A program made the translations under genes and the position numbers. A DNA stretch of 64,000 nt from NCBI GenBank assembly GCA_013368495.1, contig LUCH01000142.1, forward strand, positions 1 through 64,000. The letters are read 5' to 3'. Source of the stretch: Paragonimus heterotremus. Taxonomy: Eukaryota > Platyhelminthes > Trematoda > Plagiorchiida > Troglotrematidae. Shown in pieces: positions 9,114-21,900 of the stretch. The notes beneath the pieces are model-generated. The model searched no databases. It was not told the origin of the DNA and saw only the letters and a program-made list of their open reading frames with translations. Each line of letters opens with the position of its first letter. The first letter of the stretch is position 1.

Positions 9114-12100
9114 GTAAACGACCGAGAGCCAAGCAGTTGGTCCGAAATAATGAGAATCTGGAGACTGTCCATGTGGCACTGCTCTGTTCAGAAAGTACCT
9201 CGAACCACTGATGTGAAGGATGGTCAAGACATCATTAACCAGCAAGAAGGACCGATCAACCTCACTCAGCAGGATGACAAAGGTCTTCATAGTCCGTTAC
9301 CACTTCATTGTCTGGAAGCATTATAAATATTATATGTTCAAATATTTGCAGTCATACCGAGCAATGCATAAACAGCTGCCGCTATGCAGGCTTCCGACCC
9401 AACTAGGGAGGATTTTACGTTCTTGATTGTCCGGGTAGCTGACTTGAAATTGCAACTTTCTCAAATACTTACTGATGAACTCTCCTGTTTCTCACACAGT
9501 CAGCCTATTCAATACTGCTACGTTGACGAAGCCAGCAAAGATCGAATACCGAGAGTCTAGAAGCAAATTCTGCATTAATGGGCCGAATCTCTGATTTGTA
9601 CACTATGAGATCGTGAACCCTGCGTTTGCGACACAGCAATTAAAGGAAATTGATGGATGTTGTAATCGCTTTAGCTGTTCTATGGGAAACCTCGTCAATA
9701 ATACTACAATCCAATTGGACTGATAAAACGGTTAATGTTCTCAAATGGCTAAAGCTTCACTCATTCTTTTAGGTGACTTGTTGATGTTGTGGTAAGACCA
9801 CTTAGGACATTCAGTTAAACGGACCAAGCGTGGTGCTTTTGGGTATCATCATCCTCATCAAGTTGTTTACGTTGTATGACCAATGTTCAGCTGGGTATCT
9901 GTATGCACATAATTTTCTAAAAATAGGTGAGAATGTCACACACAATGTTGCTAAATGCATTCAAGTGAACACGAACTGTATCTTGGGTAAAACGTCTCTG
10001 TCACCCCTTTTGCTAATCACGAAGGTCAAACGGTTGGTTGGATAATAGTGAAGTATTCGAACGATGTTAACTGACGTTGTCATCGTTTTTGAACTATTGG
10101 TGAAGGAAGTTACTAAGAACATTAATTCGATTTACAACCCACAATTTATACTATTGATATAATGGAATAATATTATGGTCTGTGAAGTATTTTTGGCAGT
10201 TTCCTAGAAAGATGGATTCCTGAGCTTGCCGGTTAGAATTGCCTTGTTTAAGTCTTGTAAAATTCTGCACACAATTGCTTCAGTTGGAACAACTGACACA
10301 GTGATTTATTCAGTTTAGAAATACCCTTAGCTCCTGACCTGAAATCACTCATTCAGTTTTAGTTATGTTGAAAACAGCCGAATGTAGTACCACAAAACTT
10401 GTGGAAACCACAATGACAGGCTGCCTGACCTGACAGGTAAGTACTGTCAGCAGTATATTGACAGTTAAATCAAATACCCAGAATAAATGATGTTTATAAA
10501 CCACAACAGTATTCAAACAGTTTTTAACCATTTTCGGTAGGATTGACGGTTTGCAAATCAATGACCAGTGAGGAGAATCAAGAGGATAGCATCAACCGTC
10601 AAAGCTGAATTAGGGACACGTTTACACAATAAACACTGCAGGGTCGTTTTTTGAATGTGAAAAAGTACTGTCCTACTCAACTGTTCAGTTTACCTCAAAT
10701 TTCTTTACTCATTCTCGGGTCATTGCTTACGTTGAAGAAGAGGGGTGCCATTAATTAGTCACTGGAGCAAAAGTGACTCATTCTTGTGAGTTAACACTTT
10801 GTTTCTGTCACAAGCAATACTTTAACTTGTGCAACAGTCTGCAATTCAAAGTAATTTTTTATAGTCGAACCGCTCTCATAAAGTTAATCCTAAAGAATTT
10901 GAATGCGAACTGTTTCAAAGAAGTGTGTATATATTTCAGCATAAACACTCCATGTATACTAATAGACATTCTGCGTCTTAAAAAACGTAAACACATGAGC
11001 TGCATTCGTCAACATTTACGAGTGCAGGGGATAATGTGTAAATATTTCATTTCACCTGAACGCCCCTCGCAAAATAATGGATCACAGTTAACACAGAAGT
11101 TAAGTTGCCTTCTTCTATAGTGATCAGGCGAATGTTGCTTCGACAGTTTAAGTCTAGCGCACTGTGATTCTTGATTAGGTATAATTTACGCTTAGTTTTA
11201 TTTGCCTCATTTCATACTACTTATCAATGCGCACCGGCAACGAGTCTAGTGAACTAATGATTCCCACACAACTGTATGAAGTGAACTGTGAAGCTCATAA
11301 AGCTGAGACAATCAGAAGAGAGGGCCGGCTGTCAAAGTGAAGTACTTCTTCTTCATTCCTCATTCGCAAAGATTAAACCAAATCACTCCAAACAGACAAA
11401 ACGTTCGTTTCCTTATGAACAACATCACATTTTACACTCACCGGTTGCCCTTATGACTTAGGCCAAAGGTGTACGATTAATCCACATCAATGGATCACAA
11501 AAAGTTTGCAAAACCACTGTAGTGACCTGATGGGCTTTACATATATGCGTGCCAAGTTCCTTTACTGAATGTAAATACTGCTGTCCAAATTCTAATTTTG
11601 AAGTCTTCCGTTATAAGAATAAACGTGAAATACTAGCTGGTTAATGCAAAATTATCAGGTTTTACACGCCATCCAGTGTTTATAAAATTAACAGGTAAGC
11701 TCCTGTTCAAGTGTAATTCCAGATTTCAGGCCAAAAACTATCCGTGTGTCTCAAACGGTCAGAAAGAGTGGTGTAAACTGATCTAATGGAAACTTAACTG
11801 CATAGTTGGTGAATCAATGAATCCCGGTGTGCTTATAACCAAGAATAGCAATCACACTGAGTTTGATTAATAACAGAATGAACAAAGCAAATGCACCATG
11901 TTTGACTAATCGAACGCTTTAAGAAGATTGATTGGTCTTTGAATCTAATCGGACAGTGTGTTTCAGTGCTATTTCAAACGATGCGCGTATTTTTGAAGCA
12001 GAAATTGGATGTTGAGGAAACAATCAAAAATCAGTCAGAATGAATTGGTTGACAAATCACGACCAGCATGACAGCCTCAGAATAAATGAGTAAAGAAGAC

Positions 12101-12979
12101 TTTTTCCTGCATCAAATGGAAGAATAAATGGTTCATTTGTACTGAACCATCATTTTACCAAAACATCTCAATATAACTGAAGTGCTGCCTGTGATTAATT
12201 TACTATGTCAATGCGGCAGGTAAACGTACAATTAGGAATGTTACCTTTTTGTTTTATCGTATGGACTACACATCAAAACGAACCATTGCAATAAGTCAGT
12301 TTTGCGCACAATTCTTTACCACAAAGTAAAACCAGTAAACCATCGGTATTTCTACAAAGATGAACCGAAGGACAAACGAACATTCATATTTAACATGTGG
12401 ACATTTTCGACGACCGCTGAGGCTGGGATCCTAAAATTTCCGTGTGATGTTTACTTGAACGTGTGAAGACTTTCATCAAACTTTCGGCCAGGTTCCAGTA
12501 AACGTAGACGCCAAATTTATCTAGGTTTACCGTTACATCTTACTGAAATTGTCAGTTTACTGATAGCGAAGGTGGCAGACAGTTGAATGGTCACAGGTAG
12601 CCGAAATGCCTCATAAACGTATTCATATCGCGAACTCGTGATTATAAGATGCTGTTTCTCCAAAGAAAATGGCAAACTGTTTGTATCCAGAATGCTACAC
12701 GAAAACATTTCGTAATGATTTATCGGTAACATTTAACATGACATGAAACAGCCTCTATTCTGGGTAACTAGAAAGTGGGGTGGATAATTGGCTGGTGGGT
12801 TTGGAAGGGATACTAAGTCCACGGCAGGCTTAATTAATTAGCACCGAGTCACAGATCCAGTTCAGGCTTCTGTCTGACCAACTCTTACAACTCATTCCGG
12901 TATCAGAAGACGCTTGCAGTTGATGTAAAGCCAGCTAAATTGACCTCAAGCACCAACACAGATATACGTCCTGCAAACG
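9114..12979. other. Unassigned DNA
   Basis: Apart from the possible glycosyltransferase-like peptide at about 9120-9215, I recognise nothing. The plus frame at 10773-11120 (115 codons) and the minus frame at 12517-12732 are open, but have no identifiable motif and no convincing pair of splice sites. Confidence 0.4.
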
Positions 12980-14762
12980 AAATATAATTCTGACTCTAAA
13001 ACATACTGATCCCATTTCAGGACTAAGAACCAATGAGAAGCTGATGATCATACAACCAGACAAAGACTTCGGCGTTTTGGTTTTGGACAAGACCACCTGT
13101 ATCTCACGGATGCAATCATTATTAAATGATACAACCATATTTCTCCAGGATACCTCAGCAGATAAGGCTGGTGCATTTGAAAGACGCATTAATAAGGAGG
13201 TACAAGCACTGCTGAAAGGACACTTCATTGAGCACTCAACGGAAAAGTCTTTTACACCTAGAGGATCATATACCCTCCAACTCTATGGCTCGTACAAACT
13301 CCACAAAGTTGGTGTACCCTTGAGGCTAGTGTTACTATGTCTAATTCACCACAACGCAAGTTGGAACATTGGCTGGCCAACTTCTCCAGCCCAAAGGGTA
13401 ATCAATGATTCGGAAATCTGTGAGAAGTAGTTTTCAGCTAATCGATTCACCAGAGGGTTTGGACTATAGAAACAACCAGCTTGGACATTGCTTCTTTGTT
13501 TACAAACGTTCCTCTGGTACAGACGGTTGATATAACTTGTCAACATATTGACACATCCACTGAACAGGTTTGCCTACATCTCAATTAAATCTCATCCTAC
13601 TGTGCACAGCGAACTTAAAAGTCTACTTATAGGGAACTGGCTATACACAAATCGATGGTGTTGGTATGAGCAGTCCAATCGATCCGCTACCAAACGATAT
13701 TTTTGTTGCCCACGAGGGACAGACGCTGTTATCAATTATGCTCACTTCTATCCACGTTATGTTGACGATATGTGGATACTTATTGATAAAAAGACGATGA
13801 CAACGAGTTAGATCGATTCAATGAACAGGATGAATTTCAAAAGTAACTTCAACACTGAGCACCAGCAAGATGGATGTTCTAATAAAGCTCCAAAACAACC
13901 GCTCCCTAATGCGATCGATCTAAAGGTAATGCACACGAACTGGGCAGTACATAAACTTTCAGTTTTGCGTCGATCCACTACAAGCTGGGTCTAGTGAGAA
14001 CTTTGTTCTGTAGCGGAAGACTAATCTGTTCAAGAGAAACACTGGCCAAAGAGATGCCAATATTAAGAACCATGCTCCAAGGAAATGGCCATCCATCGGA
14101 ATTTGTGAAGAAATTCAGCAAACAGAAGCCGGCTGCCCTGATGTGTTCAACAGCTCGCAAACTAAATGTATGTTGGGGCGCCCACTGTGTAACCGTCTCT
14201 AGCCGCCTCCGTCGTGGGAAATAAACAAAACGATTGACTCAGTCCTAGTCAGCGGAACTGTTCAAATCGATCGAGACTCTTTATACCGCTATGCTCATTA
14301 GCGAACCTAAATTTTTTGTCCGATAACTATTCTCCTTGATGTCTTAGGAATGTTTAGTCATCACGTTCCCCATAACTACTTTGTAATTGTCACCTTTGAC
14401 GCACACATTTTGGGGCGGAACAAAGCGGTTTCCTTTGTGCGCGACTTTTGACTCGTCTTCAGAATCAAATACCGGAACAGTTGCGACATTTTCGGAACCG
14501 AGATTTCCGTGTTAATTAGTACCGGGTGAGAATACGATTTGATTCAAGCGCACCACTAGATCGAAAGCGAAACAGCTTATCGTTTACAGCGTAGGGGGTG
14601 GGTAAAATAATGTCCACCTTCGTTTGCCACACGAGGTTGATGACATTGCCACCATTTGAAAATTCCGTCTCACGGCGTCTATGGAGTGCACGTTCTATGC
14701 AACCCAACTGATCACACTGTTCACCACCAACTGAATCCCAACACCACCTGTGAAAACACCAT
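12980..14762 (+). pseudogene. Decayed PLE reverse transcriptase (copy 2)
   Basis: A frameshifted, stop-ridden Penelope-like element of the same family as the 5.7-kb copy. In order: an N-terminal segment with IIQPDKDFGVLVLDKTTC at 13047-13100; LYGSYKLHKVGVPLRLV near 13282-13332; palm motif A as LDIASLFTNVPL at 13481-13516; motif B in another frame as QIDGVGMSSPIDPLPNDIF near 13648-13705; and catalytic YVDD at 13758-13769 within FYPRYVDDMWILI. The thumb region at 13994-14165 (SRETLAKEMPILRTML) is close to SKETLAKEMSLLRTTL of the intact copy. After a 439-bp insert, the linker before the endonuclease resumes at 14609. The endonuclease itself is missing; homology stops near 14762, where an inverted-repeat element begins. 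It supplies the RT core absent from the intact copy, but it is certainly dead. Confidence 0.8.
14170..14608. mobile_element. 439-bp insert in PLE copy 2
   Basis: PLE homology stops at CTAAATGT (ending at 14169) and resumes at AATGTCCACC (from 14609). The equivalent site in the intact copy reads AAATGTCTATCTCCG without interruption, so the sequence between is an insertion. It is flanked by the 5-bp repeat AATGT. It begins ATGTTGGGGCGCCC and ends GGGTGGGTAAAAT and carries no coding similarity. It could be a solo LTR, since TGTTGG is LTR-like and a 5-bp duplication fits LTR integration, but the end lacks a clear CA. The insertion is well supported; its class is not known. Confidence 0.55.
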
Positions 14763-14768
14763 AGTCAA

Positions 14769-15004
14769 ACTCCGAATACACAAGCTGAGTTGATAACCTG
14801 ACCAGCGCTTACCTAGTGCCTGTAGATAATGGCTGCTTGCACGTTTTGATGGCAGTGCCGTTCTTTAATAACACAAACATCTGCGCACATTTGTGCAACT
14901 GTTTCTTTACTCTGGAGATAAACGTCTCTCAACTCTGATGAGCAGTTCCCTTATATTTATAAACAAATTGATGGAAATAGTACAGAGAGGCAACAGGCTG
15001 GTCT
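14769..15004 (+). repeat. Left arm of 236-bp inverted repeat
   Basis: Reverse complement of 15604-15839, with mirrored positions summing to 30608 and no indel noticed. Identity is roughly 85 to 90 percent by eye. The best block is GGCTGCTTGCACGTTTTGAT followed by GGCAGTGCC. The arm starts a few bases after the last PLE homology. Confidence 0.75.
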
Positions 15005-15603
15005 TCACAGGAAAGTAGATGAAAAGGCCATGGCATATCCATTAAGACCAGTTTGGGAAGCTTTTCACATTCGGGATTGACCGAGAATTGGACGTAAACA
15101 CAGCAGGTTTATTGTACTATGGACGCTAGGCCATTCACGTTAATGTTTACTCGTTCAAACAGATAGTTGGCAGACTAGTGCGCCGACTGCATGGTTGTCA
15201 CCTTAACCTGAAGGTAACTAGGGAGACGTATGTACTAATGAATCAATCTACGTTGTCTGACCATTGCCTAAACTTGTTTTCATGCCAAGTCAGCGTCAAC
15301 GAGCCCGAATGAACACCAACTTCACACAATCAAAACGATTCAGTACCTACAGCGGAATTGCGAAGGAATTGGATTGAAATCGGTTATCCGAGTGGTGTAT
15401 ATAAAGGTATAACAGGTCGGAATCACTATCCATACAAGTGGTCGATGTGATAAAAAGAAGGGTTTGCGCGGAAATATCGTCTGAATGTTTCTGCAATATG
15501 CACGAAATAACGCTGTGGTCAAATCTTAATGGAAAAAGTTTAAAGCAGGCAAATTCCGTGTATCTGAGTAGGTTCAGATATTACATATACCGCAAATCAA
15601 ATG
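15005..15603. other. Spacer between 236-bp inverted repeats
   Basis: About 600 bp enclosed by the inverted repeats, without recognised coding similarity. The 87-codon plus frame at 15438-15701 runs into the right arm and is probably fortuitous. This could be the interior of a non-autonomous element, or unrelated DNA between two opposed copies of one repeat. Confidence 0.4.
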
Positions 15604-15839
15604 AGACCGGCCTGTTGTCACTCCGTGCTATTTCCATCAAGTTGTTCATAGATGTAAAGAAACTGCCAGTCAGAGTTGAGAGACGTTCATCTCCAGAGTA
15701 AAGAAACAGCTTCCCAAATGTGCGCAGACGTTTGTGTTATTAAAGAAGGGCACTGCCATCAAAACGTGCAAGCAGCCAATATCTACAGGTCTTAAGTAAG
15801 CGCTGGTCAGGTTATCGACTCAGCTTGTGCATTCAGAAT
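15604..15839 (-). repeat. Right arm of 236-bp inverted repeat
   Basis: Partner of 14769-15004. Read on the minus strand it has two partly open frames, but no motif that I can assign to a transposase, reverse transcriptase or gag. Confidence 0.75.
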
Positions 15840-18602
15840 CCTGTCAGGTCAGATTATGTTTCATCATCCTAATACCGGCTGTGGTTATTTCGCGCTTCAA
15901 GTGGTAATGGTCCGTTTTTGAAAAAGGCAAATAAGACTGTTGCATCATACGTTCTGTCGATCAGTAAATTATCGCGTTTTACAGACCAGTATTTGTTATT
16001 TATTTTTACTGGTATAGGTTAACTTAGTTTTCTTTCTATCGTTTCACTCCAGATGCTTATCTAGCAAACCTCTCGACACAGGTAAATTAACTAGCGGATA
16101 CGTATTGCCAGATAAATGTTTGGACTACAATCTGTCGCTTACTCACTGGTGGTGACCTCAATTCTCCAGCACGCATAGTGCTCATTAGACCCACCTAGGT
16201 CGAAATAACTGTCCATCGCTTCCCTGATAGTCACCAGGATCAAGTGTTTGCAAAAATCACTTCTCAACCCCTGCCCCCCGAAAATATGGTCGATGCTAGG
16301 TGGTTTGCAGGCCAATTACAAAGCGGCTGTTGGATTTTACCTTGTGAGCGAAAGGAAACGTACCAACTGAAGAAAAATAGCCTAATACACCATTTACTGC
16401 TTCCATTCAATACAGGGAACCTCTTTGCTTCATGTCTGTTACTAGTGTGGGTTGAGTTCATCAGCATGACCTGTGTTTAGGGATGTATAGTATCTGAGCC
16501 GTCTGATCACAGTCTTGTTAATAGTGGACCCCGAATGTACCCCACGCACTTCACATCCTGAAGCCCAAAATATCATTAGGCTAAATTCTGCCTTCGTGAT
16601 GTCCATCTTCTTCACAACATTTACCGCCATTTGAAATCAAACTTAACACTCTAGCGGACAGTATTACATCATTAAAATTGTCGGCAGATTGGCAACTAAT
16701 TCTTTACACTTGGATGTTTCAATGCATATTATCCGTAATTAATCGAGTTAAATGAACAAATATGCTGAACCGAACCACCGCGATCCGTCACGGTAGCCAG
16801 CATAAGCTTTGACCAAATTGAGTTCAGACATGAGTAGGATTGTGAACGTCTTTTCTCACCTCATGGACCACACCTAACTATCGCTGTTTTGTGGACTCCC
16901 GTATATGAACATATTCCTTTGGGCTCGATTATGTTGTTAGTGGAAGTTGCTCTTTGAGACGACTAAGCTTCACGGAAGTGAACAAATTGTTGGCGATAGT
17001 TCTTCTAATGACAAGAAGAAAGTCTTCATAAACGTAGATATTTACAAGACTGAGAATGTATAAGCTAAACAGTTTGCTTCATAAAGCCATTTGAATCTTC
17101 ACGACGTTGACCAGGGTATCGTTTGGGTTGGCGATATATACATTGTTTCGTGTGATGCCATCCCACCGTTCATTAACATACCCTACGTTACACAGGTAAT
17201 TGGTTTTGTGTGAATGAATACAATTTCGATGTGCTCCCGAACGATATGAAAGGCCTAATGTAGGTTTATACAGAGGAAGTTAATTTTCCTCTTGTTGGCT
17301 ACAATGTGAGGGCTGGCAATAAGATATCTTCTTCGTTCACTCTTTTCGGAGAGGACCGAGCAATGTGTGCCAGATTTACCAGAAAGGATCGAGTTCCTCA
17401 AGACCTACAGTGATGTTTCTTTATACGGGTTTTACCGAAAATCAGTCCGGAAGTCTTCTGAATGCATTAAACCCTGTTCATCCACGCGTCGTATTTGTGA
17501 CGAATGCATGAACGGCAAACCGACTGGGTAGTGTTATTACAGGAGGCTAGCCTGCTGTAACGGCGATCTCTGTAGGTTAGACCAGACTGATTTCTGTGCT
17601 TTTTGCACAGAACATTTGTCCTCCTGGATCAAATCTAATCCAATAACAATATTATTGTGTCGATGGAGCAGCAAAAACTGATTCAAATGGGAAAGGTCAA
17701 TCAGTTAGACTAGAACAGATCATTGTCAAAATGATTGCTGGACATTCGGCACCCTATCACAGCATTTCGTTCGCAAATTATGTGCCCTATATTAAGCGTG
17801 AAGTCCACGTGTATTTAGTTCGTGCAGTGAACCCGAAGACGTACTTGCATTTACTGCTTTTTGCTGAAGCCCCTTTGATCTAGAAACAAATCAGTCACAG
17901 TGGGTTTAGATCGAGTTTGTGACAGACTTGTGTTTGCCGTGATTAGCAAAGTCTTCTATTAAATTCACCGCCATTATTGTATGGCCAATTGTTTGTAAAA
18001 CTACTCCAAGCCAAATTTTTGGGTACCTCATATATTTAGAAGCATAACAGTTCATTAGAATGATGTGAAATTCATGAACACCATGAGGATTTGTTCAACA
18101 ATATGTTTTCTTTCTTTCAAACAGAATACAGTTTTTGTTATTTGTTCTTATGTGGTCTGTTCTTTTCTGTCTGGATATGATACAGCACTAAAACGGGCAG
18201 GTGAGCAGACACATTTCCAGCAGCAAGAGACATGGTTTTCGTAACATTTCACAGTCGTAAAATTTAAAGTTCCACTTGAACTCCTTGCAATTTCTAGAGT
18301 TGTCCGTTGGATCAACTGAAGACTCTGATCGGTCATCGTGCAATTTATCATTTCCGGAATGACACTGTCCGTCCAGAAACTTTATACAAAATAGACGTAG
18401 AAATTTGCTTCACATTTCTTTACATAACAATTTTGTGCCACGAACGAGAGAAAGTGACCAACTAAATGGAGCTTATTCCACATAAACCGATGTGACGTTA
18501 AACAGTATTTTGTATCATCGAATTCCTAAAATCAGGTACAGAAGATAATTCATTTGGAGTGCATACGTTATGTAGGTGGACGAATGTCAAAAGCTGTCCC
18601 AA
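15840..18602. other. Unassigned DNA up to the assembly gap
   Basis: No confident gene. A plus-strand frame of about 70 codons at 17320-17530 reads TYSDVSLYGFYRKSVRK and then a cysteine-rich end with CIKPC and CDEC. More cysteines follow after one stop (LACCNGDLCRLDQTDFCAFC). It could be a decayed zinc-binding protein or an exon, but I could not identify it. The 16.2-16.6 kb stretch has open frames on both strands with no recognised motif. Confidence 0.4.
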
Positions 18603-18702
18603 NNNNNNNNNNNNNNNNNNNNNNNNNNNNNNNNNNNNNNNNNNNNNNNNNNNNNNNNNNNNNNNNNNNNNNNNNNNNNNNNNNNNNNNNNNNNNNNNNN
18701 NN
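18603..18702. other. Assembly gap, 100 N
   Basis: A run of exactly 100 N, the usual placeholder for a scaffold gap of unknown length. Frames reported across it are meaningless. Confidence 0.99.
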
Positions 18703-18825
18703 TTAGTATGACGCAAAATGTTACATTCTGTTGAAAAGTCAGTTCAACGTAATGTAAAAAAGTATCCATATGTAACGTGGCAGCTTTGATAGTTTACAAA
18801 AACCGAAGTGGAAATTCTACATTTC

Positions 18826-18903
18826 GGCTGGATTCGAACCAACCATAGAGGTAGCATACTCAAACATGGCAAACGCTATACCAACTGAGTTAGGAAGCCA
18901 CGC
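18826..18903 (-). repeat. tRNA-derived SINE or tRNA pseudogene
   Basis: Read on the minus strand this has an A-box-like TAACTCAGTTGG (18881-18892) and a perfect B-box GGTTCGAATCC (18830-18840) at tRNA spacing. A five-pair T-stem (GTTGG/CCAGC) can form. The anticodon stem is broken, and no acceptor stem pairs with the bases after the T-arm, so it is not a functional tRNA. The inverted near-copies of AATGTTACATT(T)CTG at about 18716 and 18915 flank it. A tRNA-headed SINE is the simplest explanation. Confidence 0.55.
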
Positions 18904-21900
18904 TTACCATTCAGAAATGTAACATTCAAACTTAGTTACATACCCAACACTTTTATCATACCGAATCCAGCAAGGGATTTGAAGGATTGACTGCTGATGC
19001 TGTGTTTCATAAGCAATTGACGACGTAATTCGCCGGAGTCACTGTTGAGCATTTTAATTTCGGCAATAATAAGTAAGTGACATTTCTGTACATCTGATTT
19101 GGCTTCTTAACACAAATGTTACGGCACTCGCTTCGTTCTAACATTTTATCTCTGTAGACGGTTCAATGTTTAGTAAAGTCGAGATGTTCCCGCATTTGGA
19201 TCTCTTGCATACCCAAGATTTTCTGAAGGTCACTTTCCTAAAGAGATTAGAGGCAAATTCACCACCAAAACACATATTTCGACATTTCGGTGAAACTTAA
19301 AGAAGGACTAATAAAAACTGTCGTCACAGAATGCATACCTGCATAAATCTTGCTATATTTCTTCAGTTGTTTTATACACAGTGTTCGACCATGCAAACTA
19401 CAAAGGAAAACCGGACATCACACTCCATTTAAAGCAGCATTAACATCACAAACAACCATTTACTGTTTGCCCATGATGAGGAGTTCGTACTGTACTGTGA
19501 CCTCATCGGATATTGCAAAATACATCAGTTTCTCGATTGAATCAGGATCCTAACTGTGTCAATCCTCGACTCTCGTTTAGCTTTATCAGACGATGATTTA
19601 CAAACAGCGGCAATTTTCTGCTGACTCAAGTGGTAGCAGTTGAATCGAGCAAACATTTCTTGTCTAATAGGACCGTGAAGGAACGTTCTTGGCGACTTGC
19701 TTTCAGACAGCCAATAAACACACATTTGCGTATTTGTCTCTTGAAATATTTTAAACTCTTGAATGTTTAGGCATTTCGCGTGATCAGGGGAATAGTGAGG
19801 CGGGATTTTCAAAAATACAAATTGTTGAGAAACACTGTTTTCTTCTCCATTTTCATGTTTGCAATGAAATATTCGTTCAACTTTATTTGCAGATGAACTC
19901 CAAATTGTTGAGTAAAGTTGAACTGAGCCATTCTGTTTTGTTTCAACTAGCCTAATCAGTTTAAGTTAACGATCGCTCCTATGTTGAACAAAGTGCTCCA
20001 GACTTATGAGAAAAAATTATCAGTTTTCCAGTTATTTTTTCTCCTTTAAAAGGTTACACTCTAGTGTTAACGACTAAATGGCTGCGCAGCCCTAAAAATG
20101 GTTTGAACAATCGCCAGCACAGTATTGCCAGTTTACACTAAGGGCTATTGCAGAAAGAAAAAAACACGAGGAATAACATTTAAGTATTGGAAAAATGAGG
20201 GTTCTTTTAACTAATTGGGGCTTTGGTTGAACTCGCTAGACAGTTGTCGGCTGTGATCATATAAAATTATGTCCAATATTCGAACAGTGAAAGACAACAA
20301 GGCAAGTGGCACGACACACACTATTTGCGTAGTGTATGAAAGTTTTAATGAACTGAAATACTCTAACAGTCAGCGAAAATGTGCACCACTACAGAACAAA
20401 CCTATATTCTTGTACATTATATATACTACCTATATTACGGTTTACGATTAACATAAATAAGTCATTTAATTGTTTACATAATGTAGCGTGTTCTCCCCAG
20501 CGTTTTCACAATATTGCCCAATGGCTCGCGTTTTTGCTTATGCAATATCTTAACAAAATGTTGACAACCGTACACATTTAGGCCAATCATATTTGTGTAC
20601 ATCAACACAACAGCAAACGAAGCAATACGATGAACACTTAAACAGATAATTAGCATTACATGCGAAAGAAGTGGTTTTGGGTCAGTCATCAAGTTCATTG
20701 TTAACCGGAAACAAAAATTAATGATCCATTCTCTCGTTTATTATATGGACACGACTATGAAACAGATGACTGGAATAAACACGTAAATCCACCGGAAAAT
20801 GCTTAGTTGCATACGCACGAATAAATCGCGGAAATGAGGAGTCACCTTTGTTTTCATGAAGTACCTACCCAATTGGATATGGTTTATACGAAGTTTGGAC
20901 AGTAGATTAAATGCGCGTATTCATAGTATACCTACTATTGACGCTCGACGAAAGGTTTGTGTTCTGCCATACCATTCTTGTGGTGATTTCCTCGTAAATG
21001 TTTCTAAGGTGTCCTCGTGGTATTTAAAATTCATTAACCCAAGTAACAACTTGTGTATGTCCTGCAGAGTATCACACAGTTTATAAGATAAACCCTGGAT
21101 TACACATGGCTAGCTTGGCCGCGTTTAATGCTACCAGTATTTCGGAACTGTCGCGCATACTATGTTGACTGAAAGATGATCTAGCTGCATTTGGGTGACT
21201 GCAAGTCTAACGTGGTGCGCGTGCACAGACAACTAACTGGAACCTTTTGTGCCAGTTAGCCTGGCAATTCTGTCTTATCAGTCAAAACAGCGACTGTTAC
21301 AACAAAAGAGCCCACATAAAGTGCATTACACACTACGATTAAGTGAATTTTCACAGTGTCTTCAGACGGCTGTTTGATTTGTGTGAGGTTCCGTGAGGTC
21401 TAGCCCATGAAAACAGTTACTCCTATTTTGTAGAAATTGACGGAATCTTTCAAGCAAATTACGAGTTGACGACTGAATATCTCCGAATTTATCGGTGGAA
21501 CATAAGTGGCAGCCGCATCTATGTTTCGAACCCTAATAAGACAAGTGCATTATTTTGTACATACTTCATCCAACTCAATCCACGAAGAAGTAACCCGACC
21601 AGTTTACAATAGAGAAATATTGTAACATCTCGATGAATGCAGCTGAATACGTTTGCGTTTGTATGTGTTACGTGAGATTAACAGGAGGCGTCGGACAGGT
21701 AAACCGATTCGAGTAAAAAGACACACTGACAAGCCACAATCAGCTGGCAGAGAAAGGTTTATAGCTTCAGATCAACACTTAGTATCATCGATTCACTGGA
21801 AACTGGGAAGAATTCGGTTGAATTACGGAAACTGAACAAAAGCTTCTACGCAGTCACCTGTCGGGTGTAATACTTTGCTGCACTGCTTTCTGTGTTATGT

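Noticed and set aside
13346..13546. A minus-strand frame inside PLE copy 2
   Set aside because: Shadow of the RT palm on the plus strand.
18498..18769. Open frames spanning the run of N
   Set aside because: Unknown bases prevent stop codons from being seen.
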